A stretch of 64,000 bases of DNA, from contig JAULSU010000005.1 in the NCBI GenBank assembly GCA_030512335.1, positions 1,116,001 to 1,180,000 of the forward strand, read 5' to 3'. This DNA is from Immersiella caudata (Eukaryota > Ascomycota > Sordariomycetes > Sordariales > Lasiosphaeriaceae). The position numbers and the translations under genes were made by a program. The notes under the pieces were generated by a model. The model was not told the origin of the DNA. It made no database searches and saw nothing but the letters and a program-made list of their open reading frames with translations. Below, piece by piece: positions 1-11,760 of this stretch (positions within the stretch are counted from its first letter, which is position 1; every line of letters begins with the position of its first letter).

Positions 1-2234
1 ACGACGCGCTGCCCGGACCGAGATACACCCGCCTTTTACGAGTCGCGTGGTACGATGCCCCGACCCGCACCGTCATTGCGACCCTCCATTGCGTCAACCT
101 GGACAGCCTCGATAACGACGGTATCAAATTCTGCGCGCTGTCCTACACTTGGGGCAACCCCGTGGCCGAAGCCTGGCGGGAAAGACATCCCGCGCAGCAG
201 AGGCTCATGCAAACCAGACTTCTGCTCGTCTCCCCGGGCACTGCCGAGGCGTATCCCGAGGGTAAAACTAACGACGACATCGACTTGGTTCCGTTGATGC
301 GCACGCTCCACAGGGAATCCCTCTTCTACCTGCCCATCGGCGAGAGTCTCGGTGATGCTCTGGTTGGCTTGGTAGAGCGCTTCTTCCCCTTGCTTTGGAT
401 TGACGCCGTGTGCATCAATCAGGAGAATAGCGCAGAGAAGGCGGCGCAGGTCAATTTGATGGGCGACATCTATGCCGCGGCTGCCGAGACGGTGATTTGG
501 CTGGGTCCCGAGATGGGCGATGAGTGGATTATTCGTTGGTTGCTCAAGACTTTGTGGCCTGCGCTGAGCGTTAGCTGGAATGTGAGGGTGGCCCGACAGG
601 CGCTTTACGATGGGATGAAGAGCTCGTTGGACAGGAACCATGTGTCCAAGACGGAACTTGAGGCGATAAATGAGTACCTGGGAGATCTCCGGCTGGAGGA
701 CCCGACGGACCCAAAGACATGGATGGGTATTGTGGCAACGGACTTTGACCGGGATAGGTGGGAGATCTATTGGATCACCTACTTCGAGTTTTTCGCTAAG
801 CGGGCATGGTTCCATCGCTGTTGGGTGGTCCAAGAGGCGGTGCTGTCGAAGAATGCCACGATCGCCGCGGGGCCTATCTGGGATGTGACGTGGGAAGAGC
901 TTGGGGGCTTCTCCGCCGTTGTCAGAGCTCTCGATATCCACAACACTATCGTGGGCGAAGAGATTTCGAAGGGATACAATCCCCCAGGTGGGACTTTAAA
1001 CATGTCCGCATGGGACATCCAGTATCTGAGGGAGCAGGTGTCCAAGACTGGGGACGGGCACGAATATGCGCCCCTGTTCGCTTGGAAGAAGTTGATCTGG
1101 CCGTCGGCCATGGCCGCTAGGAGGAGAGACGCGACCTTGGCCGTGGACCGCATCTACTCCATCGTTGGTCTGATGAAACGAGTCTTCCCTCGTGAGCTGG
1201 ACGGATTTACGGTAGACTACGAATCCACAGCGAGGCTGGTGTTCACCCAGTTCACCAAGCAAGCAATCGAAAGAAGCGGAAGCCTCTTCCACCTGGCCAT
1301 GGTTGAGGACGACCCGGCCAGAGATGTAGGCCAAGTCGACCTCCCTAGCTGGGTTCCCAACTTTTGCACCGTCCGATGGGAAACACCAATTTACCCAGCT
1401 AGGCCAATACATTCCCAGATCTCAGCCCTGGATGGCAACATTCGATCTCCCCACGTTAGCGATGGCCGTTTGGTGGTCTCAGGGGTGAGCTTAGGGAAGT
1501 TACGAATCGCCTCTATGCATCCCCGCGAAATCGACGTCCGGGTCAACGTCGCAAGCTGTTTCTTCATCCTCGCAGGGATGGACGAAATCTACGCCCCGAC
1601 AGGAGAAGGGCGTGTCGAAGCCGTATGGAGAACCATGGTGATGAACCAGTCCGGCCTCCAGGGGGAGCACCACCCTGCCCGACCTCGGCTCATGTCCGGA
1701 TTTCGACACTTCTTCCTCGAGGGCCTGGCGCTCCGCGTGTGGGATATGGAAGACAAGATTGCGAGCGGTCGAGACGTCCAAGGGCGGATCGCGAATTCCC
1801 TGGAGTACCTCACCACCATCGTGCAAGGCCTGAAAGGGGACCCCAGATCATTTCCAACCATGGAGCAAATCCGCGTCCGTGCTGGCAGAATGAGGGAAAA
1901 CACCATTGCTGGACGGCTCGAGCCGCTTGGTGTGGCGGCAGCCAAAGGTTGCGATGCGGTGCCAATCAGGGAGTTCTACGAGGCATTCACTGAGCGCATT
2001 GGACCACGGAAGATGTTTCTGACCAAGTCAGGCCTGTTGGGCATCTGCAACTGGTGCTCCAAGCTCACGGATGAGCTGTGGCTGTTGGACGGGGGCGACC
2101 TTCCGTACCTTTTACGGCCGAGGGAGGACGGCACGTATACCTTTATGGGATCGTGCTACGTGCATGGCGGGATGGAGGGGGAGCTGGCGACGGACGAGCT
2201 GAGGAGCAGTATGAGGGAGATTGCCATTGTTTGA
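1..2234 (+). CDS. HET-domain (heterokaryon incompatibility) protein, 5' partial
   Basis: The reading frame is open from base 3 with no start codon, so the N-terminus lies outside the window; 743 residues are visible. The HET core is clear: an ALSYTWG motif at visible residues 45-51, a WIDAVCINQ motif near residue 132 followed by a segment ending in IWLGP, and an AWFHRCWVVQE motif near residue 268. The remaining ~450 residues are the variable C-terminal part usual for the family. HET domains act in the cytoplasm in fungal non-self recognition and cell death; the partner or trigger cannot be read from the sequence. No intron is needed in the visible part. The stop (TGA) is at 2232-2234. It is one of three HET genes in the window and they are not close copies. 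Family assignment is firm; a specific het locus identity is not claimed. Confidence 0.9.
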   Translation, partial: DALPGPRYTRLLRVAWYDAPTRTVIATLHCVNLDSLDNDGIKFCALSYTWGNPVAEAWRERHPAQQRLMQTRLLLVSPGTAEAYPEGKTNDDIDLVPLMRTLHRESLFYLPIGESLGDALVGLVERFFPLLWIDAVCINQENSAEKAAQVNLMGDIYAAAAETVIWLGPEMGDEWIIRWLLKTLWPALSVSWNVRVARQALYDGMKSSLDRNHVSKTELEAINEYLGDLRLEDPTDPKTWMGIVATDFDRDRWEIYWITYFEFFAKRAWFHRCWVVQEAVLSKNATIAAGPIWDVTWEELGGFSAVVRALDIHNTIVGEEISKGYNPPGGTLNMSAWDIQYLREQVSKTGDGHEYAPLFAWKKLIWPSAMAARRRDATLAVDRIYSIVGLMKRVFPRELDGFTVDYESTARLVFTQFTKQAIERSGSLFHLAMVEDDPARDVGQVDLPSWVPNFCTVRWETPIYPARPIHSQISALDGNIRSPHVSDGRLVVSGVSLGKLRIASMHPREIDVRVNVASCFFILAGMDEIYAPTGEGRVEAVWRTMVMNQSGLQGEHHPARPRLMSGFRHFFLEGLALRVWDMEDKIASGRDVQGRIANSLEYLTTIVQGLKGDPRSFPTMEQIRVRAGRMRENTIAGRLEPLGVAAAKGCDAVPIREFYEAFTERIGPRKMFLTKSGLLGICNWCSKLTDELWLLDGGDLPYLLRPREDGTYTFMGSCYVHGGMEGELATDELRSSMREIAIV

Positions 2235-2437
2235 ATCATACCTTTTTGGGCTTGTCGTTTATCACTGGTCTTCATGGGTAGGAATTATGAACTTGGGTGT
2301 TCAGAGACGGCAGAGCGAGCTTGAAGAAAGAGCACTTCACTTATTACTAACTCGAAACCCAGTCGCTAAAACGATCACAAGGAATGATGAAATCCAAACT
2401 TTTGATGCCCAAAACTAATTATCCTAGAGTCACCCCC

Positions 2438-3732
2438 CTACTCGAAGGTGATCACCGACCTGAAGCGAACGCTGCCGTTGAGCATGGCATCTAGAAACCA
2501 GTTAGTCAGAGTCCAATATCAACAGCAAGCAAAATGGTAATCCACATACTGTAAGCGTCATTCACCCGCTCAATCGGGAACTCCTCAATCAGACAATCAA
2601 TCCCCGCAAGCTCCGTGAACTTGACCGCCTCCTCCGAGTCCTTTGCATGCCCCGAAGGCCACGACTGGATCGACAGACCGTACGCCAGCTATACCAGTTA
2701 GTCAAACCCCCATTCAACATATAAACACGTAGATAGGAGCTCACCATAACCCCCGTATTAACTGTAATATCCCCCGGCACCGAAAGAATCAACAACTTCC
2801 CATCCGGCCCCAGTCCCCTCAACAAATCCGGCACCCCCTTACCATCCGGACTCGTCGTCATGACCACACTCGCATACCCCAGTTCCTTGAGCGCATCCCC
2901 CGCATTCACCTTGCTCGTATCCACATATTCATGCGCGCCCAGCTCCCGCGCAAACTTCTCCTTGTCGGCGCCGCGCGAAAGGGCAACAACGCGGTAGCCG
3001 AATTTATTGGCGTATTGGATTGCCAGGTGGCCGAGACCGCCTAGGCCTTGGACGGCGACGGTTGAGCCGGGGGTGAGCTTTTGGCGGCGGAGGGAGTTGA
3101 ACATGGTTACGCCGGCGCAGAGGATGGGGGCGTATTTGGAGGCGGTGATGGAGGAGGGGATGGGGACGCCGGCTTCGGAGCGGAGGGTGCAGTATTCCGC
3201 GTCTGGAGGTTGGGGTTTGGGGTCAGTGGGATGATGGAAAGGGGAGAGGGGAAAGAGGAAAAGGAGAGGGGAAAGGGAAAGGGAAAGGGAAAGGGGGACG
3301 CACAACCGCCGTTGCGAGAAATACCATTTACAGCACGCGTGTCGCACATCTGAAAGTACCCCTTCTTGCAAGCATGGCATGTCCCGTCGTGCCCGCCATG
3401 CCAGGCACCGCCGATGCGGTCGCCAATCTTCCACGAGGTGACGCCCTCGCCGAGTGCGACGACGCGACCGATGATTTCATGGCCGGGGACGAGGGGGCTA
3501 AAAAAAAAGAATTCAAAGAGTTAGTTGGGGGTTGGGGCGGAGAAGGGAGGGGAGTGTGGACTTGCAAGGTGCTGCCGTTTTGGGCGTAGACGTCGGAGAA
3601 GCAGACGCCGCAAGCTTCGGTCTTGACGAGGACTTCGCCTTTTTCGGGGGTGATCATGGGGACCTCGCGGACGGTGAGGGGTTCGCCTTTGGCGAGGAAG
3701 ACTGCCTGCTTGAAGGTTGCTGGGAGAGACAT
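2438..3732 (-). CDS. Zinc-dependent alcohol dehydrogenase (MDR family)
   Basis: Five exons (3732-3566, 3497-3304, 3202-2745, 2688-2550, 2490-2438) give 336 residues, normal for fungal cytosolic MDR alcohol dehydrogenases. Catalytic-zinc motif CGVCFSD lies at residues 41-47 and VPGHE at 59-63. The structural-zinc lobe has Cys at about 96, 99 and 107. The Rossmann loop is GLGGLGH in exon 3. It should oxidise alcohols or reduce aldehydes with NAD(P)(H); the substrate is unknown. Intron 1 (3498-3565) only keeps frame and restores the family sequence TFPLVPGHE if its donor is GC (GCAAGT), a GC-AG intron. Introns 2-4 have donors GTGCGT, GTGAGC and GTATGT. The start at 3732 precedes the conserved N-terminus. 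A TATA-like element lies about 175 bp upstream. Confidence 0.88.
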
Positions 3733-5568
3733 TGTCGATATCGGGACGTTGTTTGTGCTTGTGTGTGTGCTGTGGATGGTGTAAGTTGTGGATTGTTTGG
3801 TGTATGTGTAAGTGTGGTATGGATGAGCTGAACACTTGGAGCTGAGCCGAGTTGCGATGGATGATGGAGAGTCGGATGGAAAATTCAATCGGGAGGCATC
3901 GACCCCTTATATGCAGAAACTTTGTTCATGCGTGCCATCTCGATCCCCCGCATGTTGTTGATTGTCTGCATGTGACAAGTGTATGATGCATCATGTTTGT
4001 TAGGTCAAAGGAAGACCGATGGTGGATCCCCGCCGGAGTTAACTGTTGTCTTGGTTTTCTACCCCGCGGAGGCTTCGGAGAGCCAGGAGTTGTGCCTGCA
4101 CCCACCCTTTCGTGTATTGGGACAGTGCTATCACATGAAATCCTAGGAGGTGGGGGACGGATTCTGGACCAATAATAACCGCGATAGGAGTGCACGAATC
4201 TTTCCAACGGCTGCAGCACAGTCATTTTAACACCCTTCCCGCGCTGAGTCCTGATCACAGACAACCCCTCAGGAAACTTTTGCCGGCCATCGTCAATGCC
4301 AAGATGGCGTTCGGAGCGTACTCGGGATTCTCTAATCTCTAGCTTGCTTAGTCCGTTGTTCAATTACATAGAAACAGTCCGCCAAAAGATGCCTGCACCG
4401 TGTCCGCTATTTCCGCTGTGTCCTGCAGAACGTACATGGATGCGCTCCCGCGGATATGTCCCGACAAAGCGCGCTTCACGGATATTAAGTATGTTAGGTG
4501 TCGTAATCCCGTCCCTCGCGACTCCAGACGGACGCCGAGCCTTCACGCAGCGCGTTACCTACGAGCCACTCCGATGACTCGTGACAGTGTCTGTTTTGTG
4601 ACTACCCGCGTATTTCGATGACGGAAGACATAGAATATAGAAAAGTGATACTGTCCGGGAAGGTCGACCGTGCCTGACATCGTGCATTTTCCCGCTCTGT
4701 GTCGTGAACTGTCCACTGATCGGGCTCCCATGATGACCTTTTCGACAAGTCCATATTTGGAAGTGAAATACTGATATTCCAAAGCGGCCAGGTTGAGTTG
4801 AAGCCTTTTCTCTCGCTGCCGGGCCGGTTGTCCAGCCAAAAGGTTCGAAGGGTTGGAAACCTCGGACTCAGTTCCCGATAAGAACCCACGCTGCTTCCGG
4901 ACCGAGACCATGGAACCGGGACGCAATAGCATCATCTGTCGGCATTTCAAGCTTCAGGGGCGGAAAATAACTCGATTTAGTGACCCAAGTACCCGGTTCT
5001 CGACCGCATTGCTGACCACATTGCTCAGGCAGGGGGTTGGAAGGTCCTTAACGACCAAGCCCTAATCCTCTAGGAGTTCCAAGTGCGAGTGTGTACAAGG
5101 TTAAGCCTGAAGATCTCTGCTGCCCCCTCCTGCTAACCAACATCTTCTCAACAGGCAGCTCCAAACTGCCCTGTCGAACATCTCTAGAGCTCTGCGAGAC
5201 CACAACACTCCGCCCCGTGGGAGATCGCCAAGACCTTGTGACTATATCGATGCTACTGCACGTCGATGACCCATCTTCCCGGAGTTTGCGGAGTTGACCT
5301 AATTGGTCCCCTTGCATGATAGCCCCACACACTCCGGGACTCCGACCCTGACGGCTTCCTCCGGCGGGAGCTACAGCTGTGCTCTTCTGGTTGGTGCATG
5401 TTGAATGAAATTCTGCGGACACATGATAAATGGCCAAGAATTTCTTTACGGCAGACTTGACTGCATTTAGTCAGTCCACTCCTCTTCGGACGCACCGATC
5501 AAGCGCAACAAATGGTCGTAACAACAATGTCCATTGATTTGGCTCCAAACGAGATCGACCCGAACTTC
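3733..5568. other. Intergenic, no gene recognised
   Basis: This gap holds the alcohol dehydrogenase promoter on the left and the 3' flank of the Zn2Cys6 gene on the right. Only short, unrelated reading frames occur, none with a family motif or a plausible splice structure. Confidence 0.5.
3906..3911 (-). promoter_or_regulatory. TATA-like element of the alcohol dehydrogenase gene
   Basis: TATAAG on the minus strand, about 175 bp before the start codon at 3732. The position suits a promoter with a moderate 5' UTR; the assignment rests on motif and position only. Confidence 0.3.
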
Positions 5569-8119
5569 TCAGCTGCCCTCCGACGGAAACACCCAGCTGT
5601 CCGAAAAGCTAAATCCATTCCCATGGAAAGCTTCAAAGCTGTTGAACGAGTCCACCGAGAACGCCACATCCATCGTGCCCGATAACACGTCCTGCAGCCT
5701 CGCGCCGTCCTGTCCCATCCCGTCTGTAACCATTATCTCGCCGTTTTGAACGCCGCCGCTCCACGGTCCTTGCGTAACCCCCGAAACGATGTCGTCCGTC
5801 ATTGATCCCATTCCGTTGCCAGCCGAAAATCCATTGCTGCGTTGCTGAGGCCCGATTCCCATAAGGGAGTCCGTCTTGGCCGTGAGACCGCCAACCACAC
5901 GAGCGGCGCGGGTTCCGACAGCAAAGTGCTTCCCGAAAATCTCAAACACCTCGACGGCGGCATCGATAGCGGCGCGGGCGGGAGCAGCTCGATGGGACAT
6001 TGGAGCAGCTAGATAGAATCCTATCATGGTTATTGCGGCGTTCCACTGCCACTGGAAGGCTTCGTGACAGCCCTTTAGGATTTCGGTCTCAGACAGCACC
6101 TGGTGTGTTGTATGGGTCAGTGCGATGGCGTGGTCGACGCAAGCCTGCGCGCATGCGGAGGCGACCGGTGTGGCATCGCTTGGGGAGAAAGAGATGAGCG
6201 GGCGATAGAGAATCAGACTGAGGTTGTGGTACAAAAGCTCGAGGAAGACGCGCTGGCGTTGAAGCCAAAGGGGAGCATATGCTTCGATTTCGAGCTCCGA
6301 GAAGGAGGTGGACAAAGCTGCGCTGGCTGTGGCGCCGTTCTCATCATGTGCTTTGCGTTTGAAGCGCATGGCATCGGGAACCTGGTCCACCCAAGTTTCG
6401 AGATGGATCGCGATACTTGATTGGAGAAAGACAGCGAGGCCTTCGAGCGTTGCTGGATCGTCATATATGCTGGCTGCACCTCCGGGCGTGCTCAATGCAC
6501 GCGCAAATTCGTGCCAAAAGAGGACGTAAACGTTTCGCACTGCGAGCACGAGCTTGGTGCTTTGTAGCGTATAAGTCAACCAGGTGACGTTGCCTCCGGC
6601 GAGCACAGCCGAGCCGGACTGAATCGCAAGTTGATGGTCATCCGCAGGAAGACTGCAAGTCGTCTCGGAAATCGGGGCCGACCATGGACGTCCGAGCTTG
6701 ATGCAGGTTTTGCTCTCGAAGCTGTACAGCGTCCACCATATCCGCTTTCGAAGCTCCCTTTCTGGCCGGGGCAGGTCTGCTGGGGGTTCCAAGTGGAGGC
6801 CAAGAATGTGCGCTGTGCGGACGGCGAGCGCCAGAGTGCTGTGCGCCATGTTCTGGAAAGAGGCGCAGCAAAGATAATAGACGCAAAATATGTGGCATTG
6901 AAGGGTTGATATTGTGGGGCACTCTAGCTCATCCATGAGGAGAGTTTGGCATCGCTGGTAGTAGAAACGGCCGGCGATGGCTGTGTCCTTGGTGCCTGAG
7001 CATCTGGAGCTTCCCCGGCGGTGCGGTAGTGCGGTGTCGTACTGGATGCACAAGGCGATGATGATGTCGACTAGTGCCGATGGTTTTCGCGTCTTGCAGT
7101 CATCCGCCCACAGCGAGTTGTACAGCTTCTTGAAGCTGCCCTCGTCCATTATTTGCAGATAGCAGTGGTAGGCCTGCCAGAAGAAGGAGATGAAGTACTC
7201 CTCTTGAAGCCCGCTCAGGTATGGTCCGGTGCCGACTTGAGCGTCCTGTCCCATGCACTGGTCCACTGAGGCTTCGGGGCTGTCGATGGCAGTGCTGGTA
7301 AATGACTGAGTTGTCGAACTCCAGTGAATGGTATGCTCAGGGGGTGGGTGCTCGATGAATCGGGCGAGATGCGAAGTCATGCGGCTGATGAAGTAGAAGA
7401 GAGACGATGGCTCAAACCATTGCTTGACACGGTCATCACCGGTATAAAGGCCGTGGCCTCGGGCTCTTTGTACCCAGGCATTCTCCCTCCAGAACTCCTC
7501 GTTCCTCGCAAGTGAGCTGGGCGTTGCTGCTACCACTGGCGGTGGTTGGAATAATGGTGAAGCTGTGGAAGACTTTGGCTGAGGAAATCCAGGGGCACTT
7601 GGTGGATGATCGTCACCACGATTGCGTCTTTCAATTTCTTGTTCAAGTTCCTGGACGCGGTTCCGCAAGCGTTCGATCTCTCTGGCTGGAAGTTAGACTC
7701 TGTCGTTGGTGACCGGGGCCGCGGGACCGAGGAACTCACCGGTACGCATGAGGCAAGTTGCGAATCTCGTTTGCGCCACTGGTAGAGCACTGAGCACCCC
7801 GACTCCGGCAGTTGTGGCATGGCTGCGATGTGTCGCACTTGACACGGTGCACTCGGCACCAGTCGCAAGCTCGACTGACTTGGCTGCGTTTAGGCCGCGT
7901 AATCCCTGGAGTGGAGGTAGAACTAGGTGAAGGCTTGGCTGGGGTGTGATCAGCAGCTTTTCGACTTGAGGCGCCGGTTGAAGACCTAGGCGATAGCAAT
8001 GGTGTCGACATCACGGCGCTGCTGATGTCAACTTTGAGACACTGCTGTAAAGCCGCGGGTTGACTTTGCAAAGATGGGCCGATGTTCTTAGTTTGCTGGA
8101 TGTCGCGGCGGGTAGGCAA
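5569..8119 (-). CDS. Zn2Cys6 fungal transcription factor with middle homology domain
   Basis: Two exons (8119-7740, 7681-5569) encode 830 residues. The zinc cluster is perfect: Cys at 85, 88, 95, 101, 104 and 111, spacing CX2CX6CX5CX2CX6C, preceded by a basic stretch (RPKRSQVSRA). The intron (7682-7739, donor GTGAGT, acceptor CCAG) falls just after the cluster, and exon 2 opens with a short heptad-like coiled coil (about residues 128-147), the usual dimerisation linker. A fungal-specific transcription factor domain follows at about 270-560, recognisable from the RIWWTLYSFE block. It should act in the nucleus as a dimer on CGG half-sites; targets are unknown. The first in-frame Met at 8119 was chosen; an alternative Met at residue 37 would keep the DNA-binding domain. 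Confidence 0.88.
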
Positions 8120-9141
8120 GCCGCGTTCATCTTATGGTAAGGCGGTGACCGATGCCACGGGGGTCAGGCTACTGATCCTATGGTTGGGTGCACAACTACC
8201 GCAAGGGTGCCGAATGGGGGGTGGGTGTGCTGAGGGGTGCCGCTGAAATGAGACACAAAGTGCCTTGAAGGGCGAGCGATCATTTTCACCTCTAAAATTG
8301 AGCCAACAGGCGAATGAATAAGCGTCGGTCTTATCCCCGGCGCGCTATTGCTGAGCTCGGACTTTAGCTCCGGACGGGAATGCACAGTTCTTGATCTTGA
8401 CATGCCAAGTCGGGAGCTTTGCTGCAAGGCGGGTGTTCGGGAACCTTCCTGCAACGATGAAGTTCCAAAGTACCATGCCATAAGACCAGCAATTCCTGGC
8501 TGGACCCTAGGACGAGAGTGATAGGATCAGTGTGATCTTTTGATTTGGGCGCAATGCGCGAATCAAGTCGAATCCTTGTGCCAGAGATGTGAGAAAGCTT
8601 TGGGGTTGCAACGCTGAGGCGAAGCGCTCGAATTGAAGCCTCCGCAGGCTTCAAATGCTGCCATATTGCTTGCGTTGGGGACGTTCACTTGCTTCGTTCG
8701 GTACTTCAGCGGGGGTTCTTGCTCTGGTCCTGGCGGGAAAGAAATTTGGCGGTCGAATGCTGCACTCGATAAGATGGTTGTGACTGGGAAGCAGATGGGT
8801 TGGAGTAGAAGGGAACCCGAGGCGATGGGTCAAAGTGCTGTGGAGCAATATTCTCTACCCAACCACAATTCTGATTTTGAGGGGTCAGAACTGCACAACT
8901 CCAAGTACCAACCTCATTTTTTGAGGGCCCCTTTTTGAGTCAAGTGACTTTGATTACCAACCTAGAGCTCTTGGCCTGGGAGTGGGCTCTTGTTCGCTGC
9001 AAGCTCTGTTTCCTATTGGCACGGCGGCGCTTCTTCTCATGGAGCATCCGCAGCCGACGACACGGCTTTGGGAAATCAACCCACACCGCCTCAATCCCCG
9101 CAACAGCACCAACGCTTGCGTAGCGGCCGGGAACCGGCGGA
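8120..9141. other. Divergent promoter region between Zn2Cys6 gene and HET gene
   Basis: About 1 kb separates two divergently transcribed genes. No coding frame with family features was found; it presumably holds both promoters. Confidence 0.4.
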
Positions 9142-11326
9142 ATGAATTTTTTGAAGAAGGCCGTCCAGGCTGCGAAATGGATAGATGGCTCACCTCGCCG
9201 ATGTGGTGCCTGTCTTTTCGAGCTCGATGAAGCCGCAAAACCAATGAGCTTTGATGTCGACCACGACTGGGAGCGCATCTACTGGAGCTCGGAAACACAC
9301 ACCTCAACATTTGACCAGCTCGTCCGATCTGCGGGCCGCGGCTGCACGAGATGTACGTCTCTTGTTGACTTCATCAAGCGCGGCGGTCTGCGTTGCACCG
9401 GGATTGAGTGGTTTCCCTCCCGTGGATGGAACAGCGCGCAGCCGCAAGTCATCTGCCATCTAGATGGCGAAGGTGGACAGACTAAAGTTGAACTTGAAAT
9501 CTGCGTGCAGCCCGAGGACTGCGAAGGGTTGATTGTGGAAGGGATATCATCTGCACACCCATCGATTGTCCGCGGGGTATGAGTCAAATCCAGTTTCTTT
9601 CTCGCCATTCCTGTGCAAGTGCTTGTCTTCATCCTTCATAACTAACACTTCCTAGACCAGGCTCAAAGGCACTACAGGGGGCTCCGAGGCGTTGGCCCAA
9701 GCAGGAAGATGGCTGGAGGAGTGTCGAGAGAGCCACCCAGGCTGCACCGGCAAGATTGATTACACCTTCGTCCCCACGCGGCTTCTTCATCTTGAAGGGC
9801 AAGACAAGATGAGAGTTGTTCTCACAGAGAACCACGCGGGACCCTTGACCTACGCCGCTCTCAGCCACCACTGGAGCCCCGAGACCGAGGCCGTGATCTT
9901 GAAAACCACCAACATCGAGGAGCGCAAGAAGGATGGAATTTCACTGTCAAGTCTCCCGCAGATGATGCAAGACGCGATCTCTTTTCTTCGGGGGCTTGGT
10001 ATTGCCTACCTTTGGATAGACAGCCTTTGCATTTTGCAAGATTCCACCGCAGACTGGTTGGAACAGGCAGCAATGATGGCACTGGTCTACTCCAACGCAG
10101 AGGTCACCATTGCTGCGACCTGGTGCAGTGGAAGTGGACAGTCTCTGTTCAACAGCCGCCACGGCGAGAAATTTCTTGACACTGACCTTTCCGGCACGGG
10201 TCATCAACGCCCGATGTTTGTTCGGCGAAGCATCCCGCACTTTCAGTGGGAGAACAGCACCCCGACTCTGCAATGGAACAACGCCAACAAGGACTCTGTC
10301 TCTGTAGGAGCCTCTCAGGGTTGTGGTGAAGACGAAGAGCAAAAGACACCCTCTGCTCATGCCCTCTGGCCACTGCTTGGGCGAGGTTGGGTGTACCAAG
10401 AACAGTGGCTTTCCCGGCGTACTCTTCACTTCACCGAGCACGAGATTATCTGGATATGCAGCCAGACCGCAGCATGCGAGTGCTCTTTTTACCAGTTCGA
10501 TAAGGGCAGTCGCCACGGATCACCGGCGTTTGAAGAGACACGGGCCTGGAATTGGGCTCCCATCATAGAGCAGTACTCCGAGCGGGCCTTCACTCAGATT
10601 ACCGACCGGCTGCCTGCCCTTGCTGGTATCGCAACGAGGTACTCAGACTCAGTTGTTTGTGAGAGATATCTCTGTGGACTTTGGAGTCAGAACCTCCCGG
10701 AGGCCCTGTTTTGGCATGCAACGAGCTTGACGCTTGCCCCGCGCCCTCCCATAACAATGCCAACCTGGTCTTGGGCGTCCACCACTGGAAGCATTGCGTT
10801 CGGCTATCCTGATAACGAGTTACAACCCAAAGTCGTGGATACCCATGTCTTCTACTCCGGTCAGGACCTCATGGGCGATGTAGCTGAGGCAGTCCTGCGA
10901 CTCGAGGGTCTCGTTGTTCCTGGAACCGTGCACTATGGGGAGAAATGGGAACATGTGCTCAAAACTCAAGCCAAGGCTCTCGGCGAGACGAACCCAGAGA
11001 GCAAGTACGGACTGGAGATCGATGGCGTGTTCTCAAGCTTCTCTCCAGACTACGCCTTGGAAGATCAGGGCAAGCACTTCGTTCCGGCTGAGGTAGCTGT
11101 TGCGTGTCTGCTCTTTAGCAGGGGTACCGTTGGGAGCTGTGATCCCGAACACCCCGAAACGAACAGAGATCTCAACTACGTCAGCGGTCTCGTCTTGCGA
11201 AGCATTTCGGAGGACGGCAATCTGTATGAGCGGATTGGATACTTCGCAGGGGAAGCATTGGATGACGCGTTCGAGTTTGATAGGACTCTTGGGCTTGCCA
11301 AGAAGATGGTGTTTACTTTGATATAG
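9142..11326 (+). CDS. HET-domain protein (second copy in window)
   Basis: Two exons (9142-9576, 9656-11326) give 701 residues. The N-terminal ~150 residues hold Cys pairs (RRCGACLF, GRGCTRCTS) resembling the Cys-rich leader often found before HET domains. The HET core in exon 2 contains YAALSHHWS, then YLWIDSLCILQDS, VTIAATWC and RGWVYQEQWLS, in the expected order. The intron (9577-9655) has donor GTATGA and acceptor CTAG with a CTAAC branch site and restores one continuous frame. The start ATG at 9142 is the first in frame. The family role is cytoplasmic allorecognition and incompatibility cell death; the specific trigger is unknown. It diverges strongly from the HET proteins at 1 and at 44.4 kb, so it is not a recent tandem copy. 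Confidence 0.88.
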
Positions 11327-11760
11327 GGCGCGCATTGGCGCACCCGATCGAGTGGTTCGGGAGGTCTGCTGGCGAGGGCAGGTTTGACCTGAACGATGAT
11401 TTTGATTGTGGGGTCGCTCAATTCCGGGGAGCTATCTGGAGGCTATAAAAGAGAGGTGAAAGACGAGTGACGTTTTTCGAGGGCAATTGAGACGTTCGAG
11501 CTCGTTTGCAGGTGTGGGATGAGCGAGGTCTTCGTTATCCGGGCTCACCTCGGAAACGGTTGAAGACCTGAGGTGGCATGTTCGCCAAGCCCGGTCGGCG
11601 GCAACCCCACTGGTGGGTCACGTGAAGCTGGTTGCCGAAGAACATCAGGTCATTGCTTCAAGCTCCAATTTGATCATCGTCAAACCACGCACCCTCCCAC
11701 CACGAAGCCACCCTCTCCACTCCACACACGTCTCGAGCGTCCCAAAACACATCCAACAAA
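11327..11760. other. Intergenic, upstream of COX9
   Basis: A 434-bp gap with no recognisable gene. The pyrimidine-rich stretch just before 11761 (CACCCTCCCACC, then CCAACAAA) is typical of fungal housekeeping promoters and leaders. Confidence 0.4.

Noticed and set aside
36..941. 301-codon minus-strand frame at the left edge
   Set aside because: It is the antisense of the HET domain in the + frame, with no family motif of its own.
3926..4363. Frames of 60-145 codons in the 3.9-5.5 kb gap
   Set aside because: Overlapping frames on both strands without motifs; no transposon or gene remnant could be identified.
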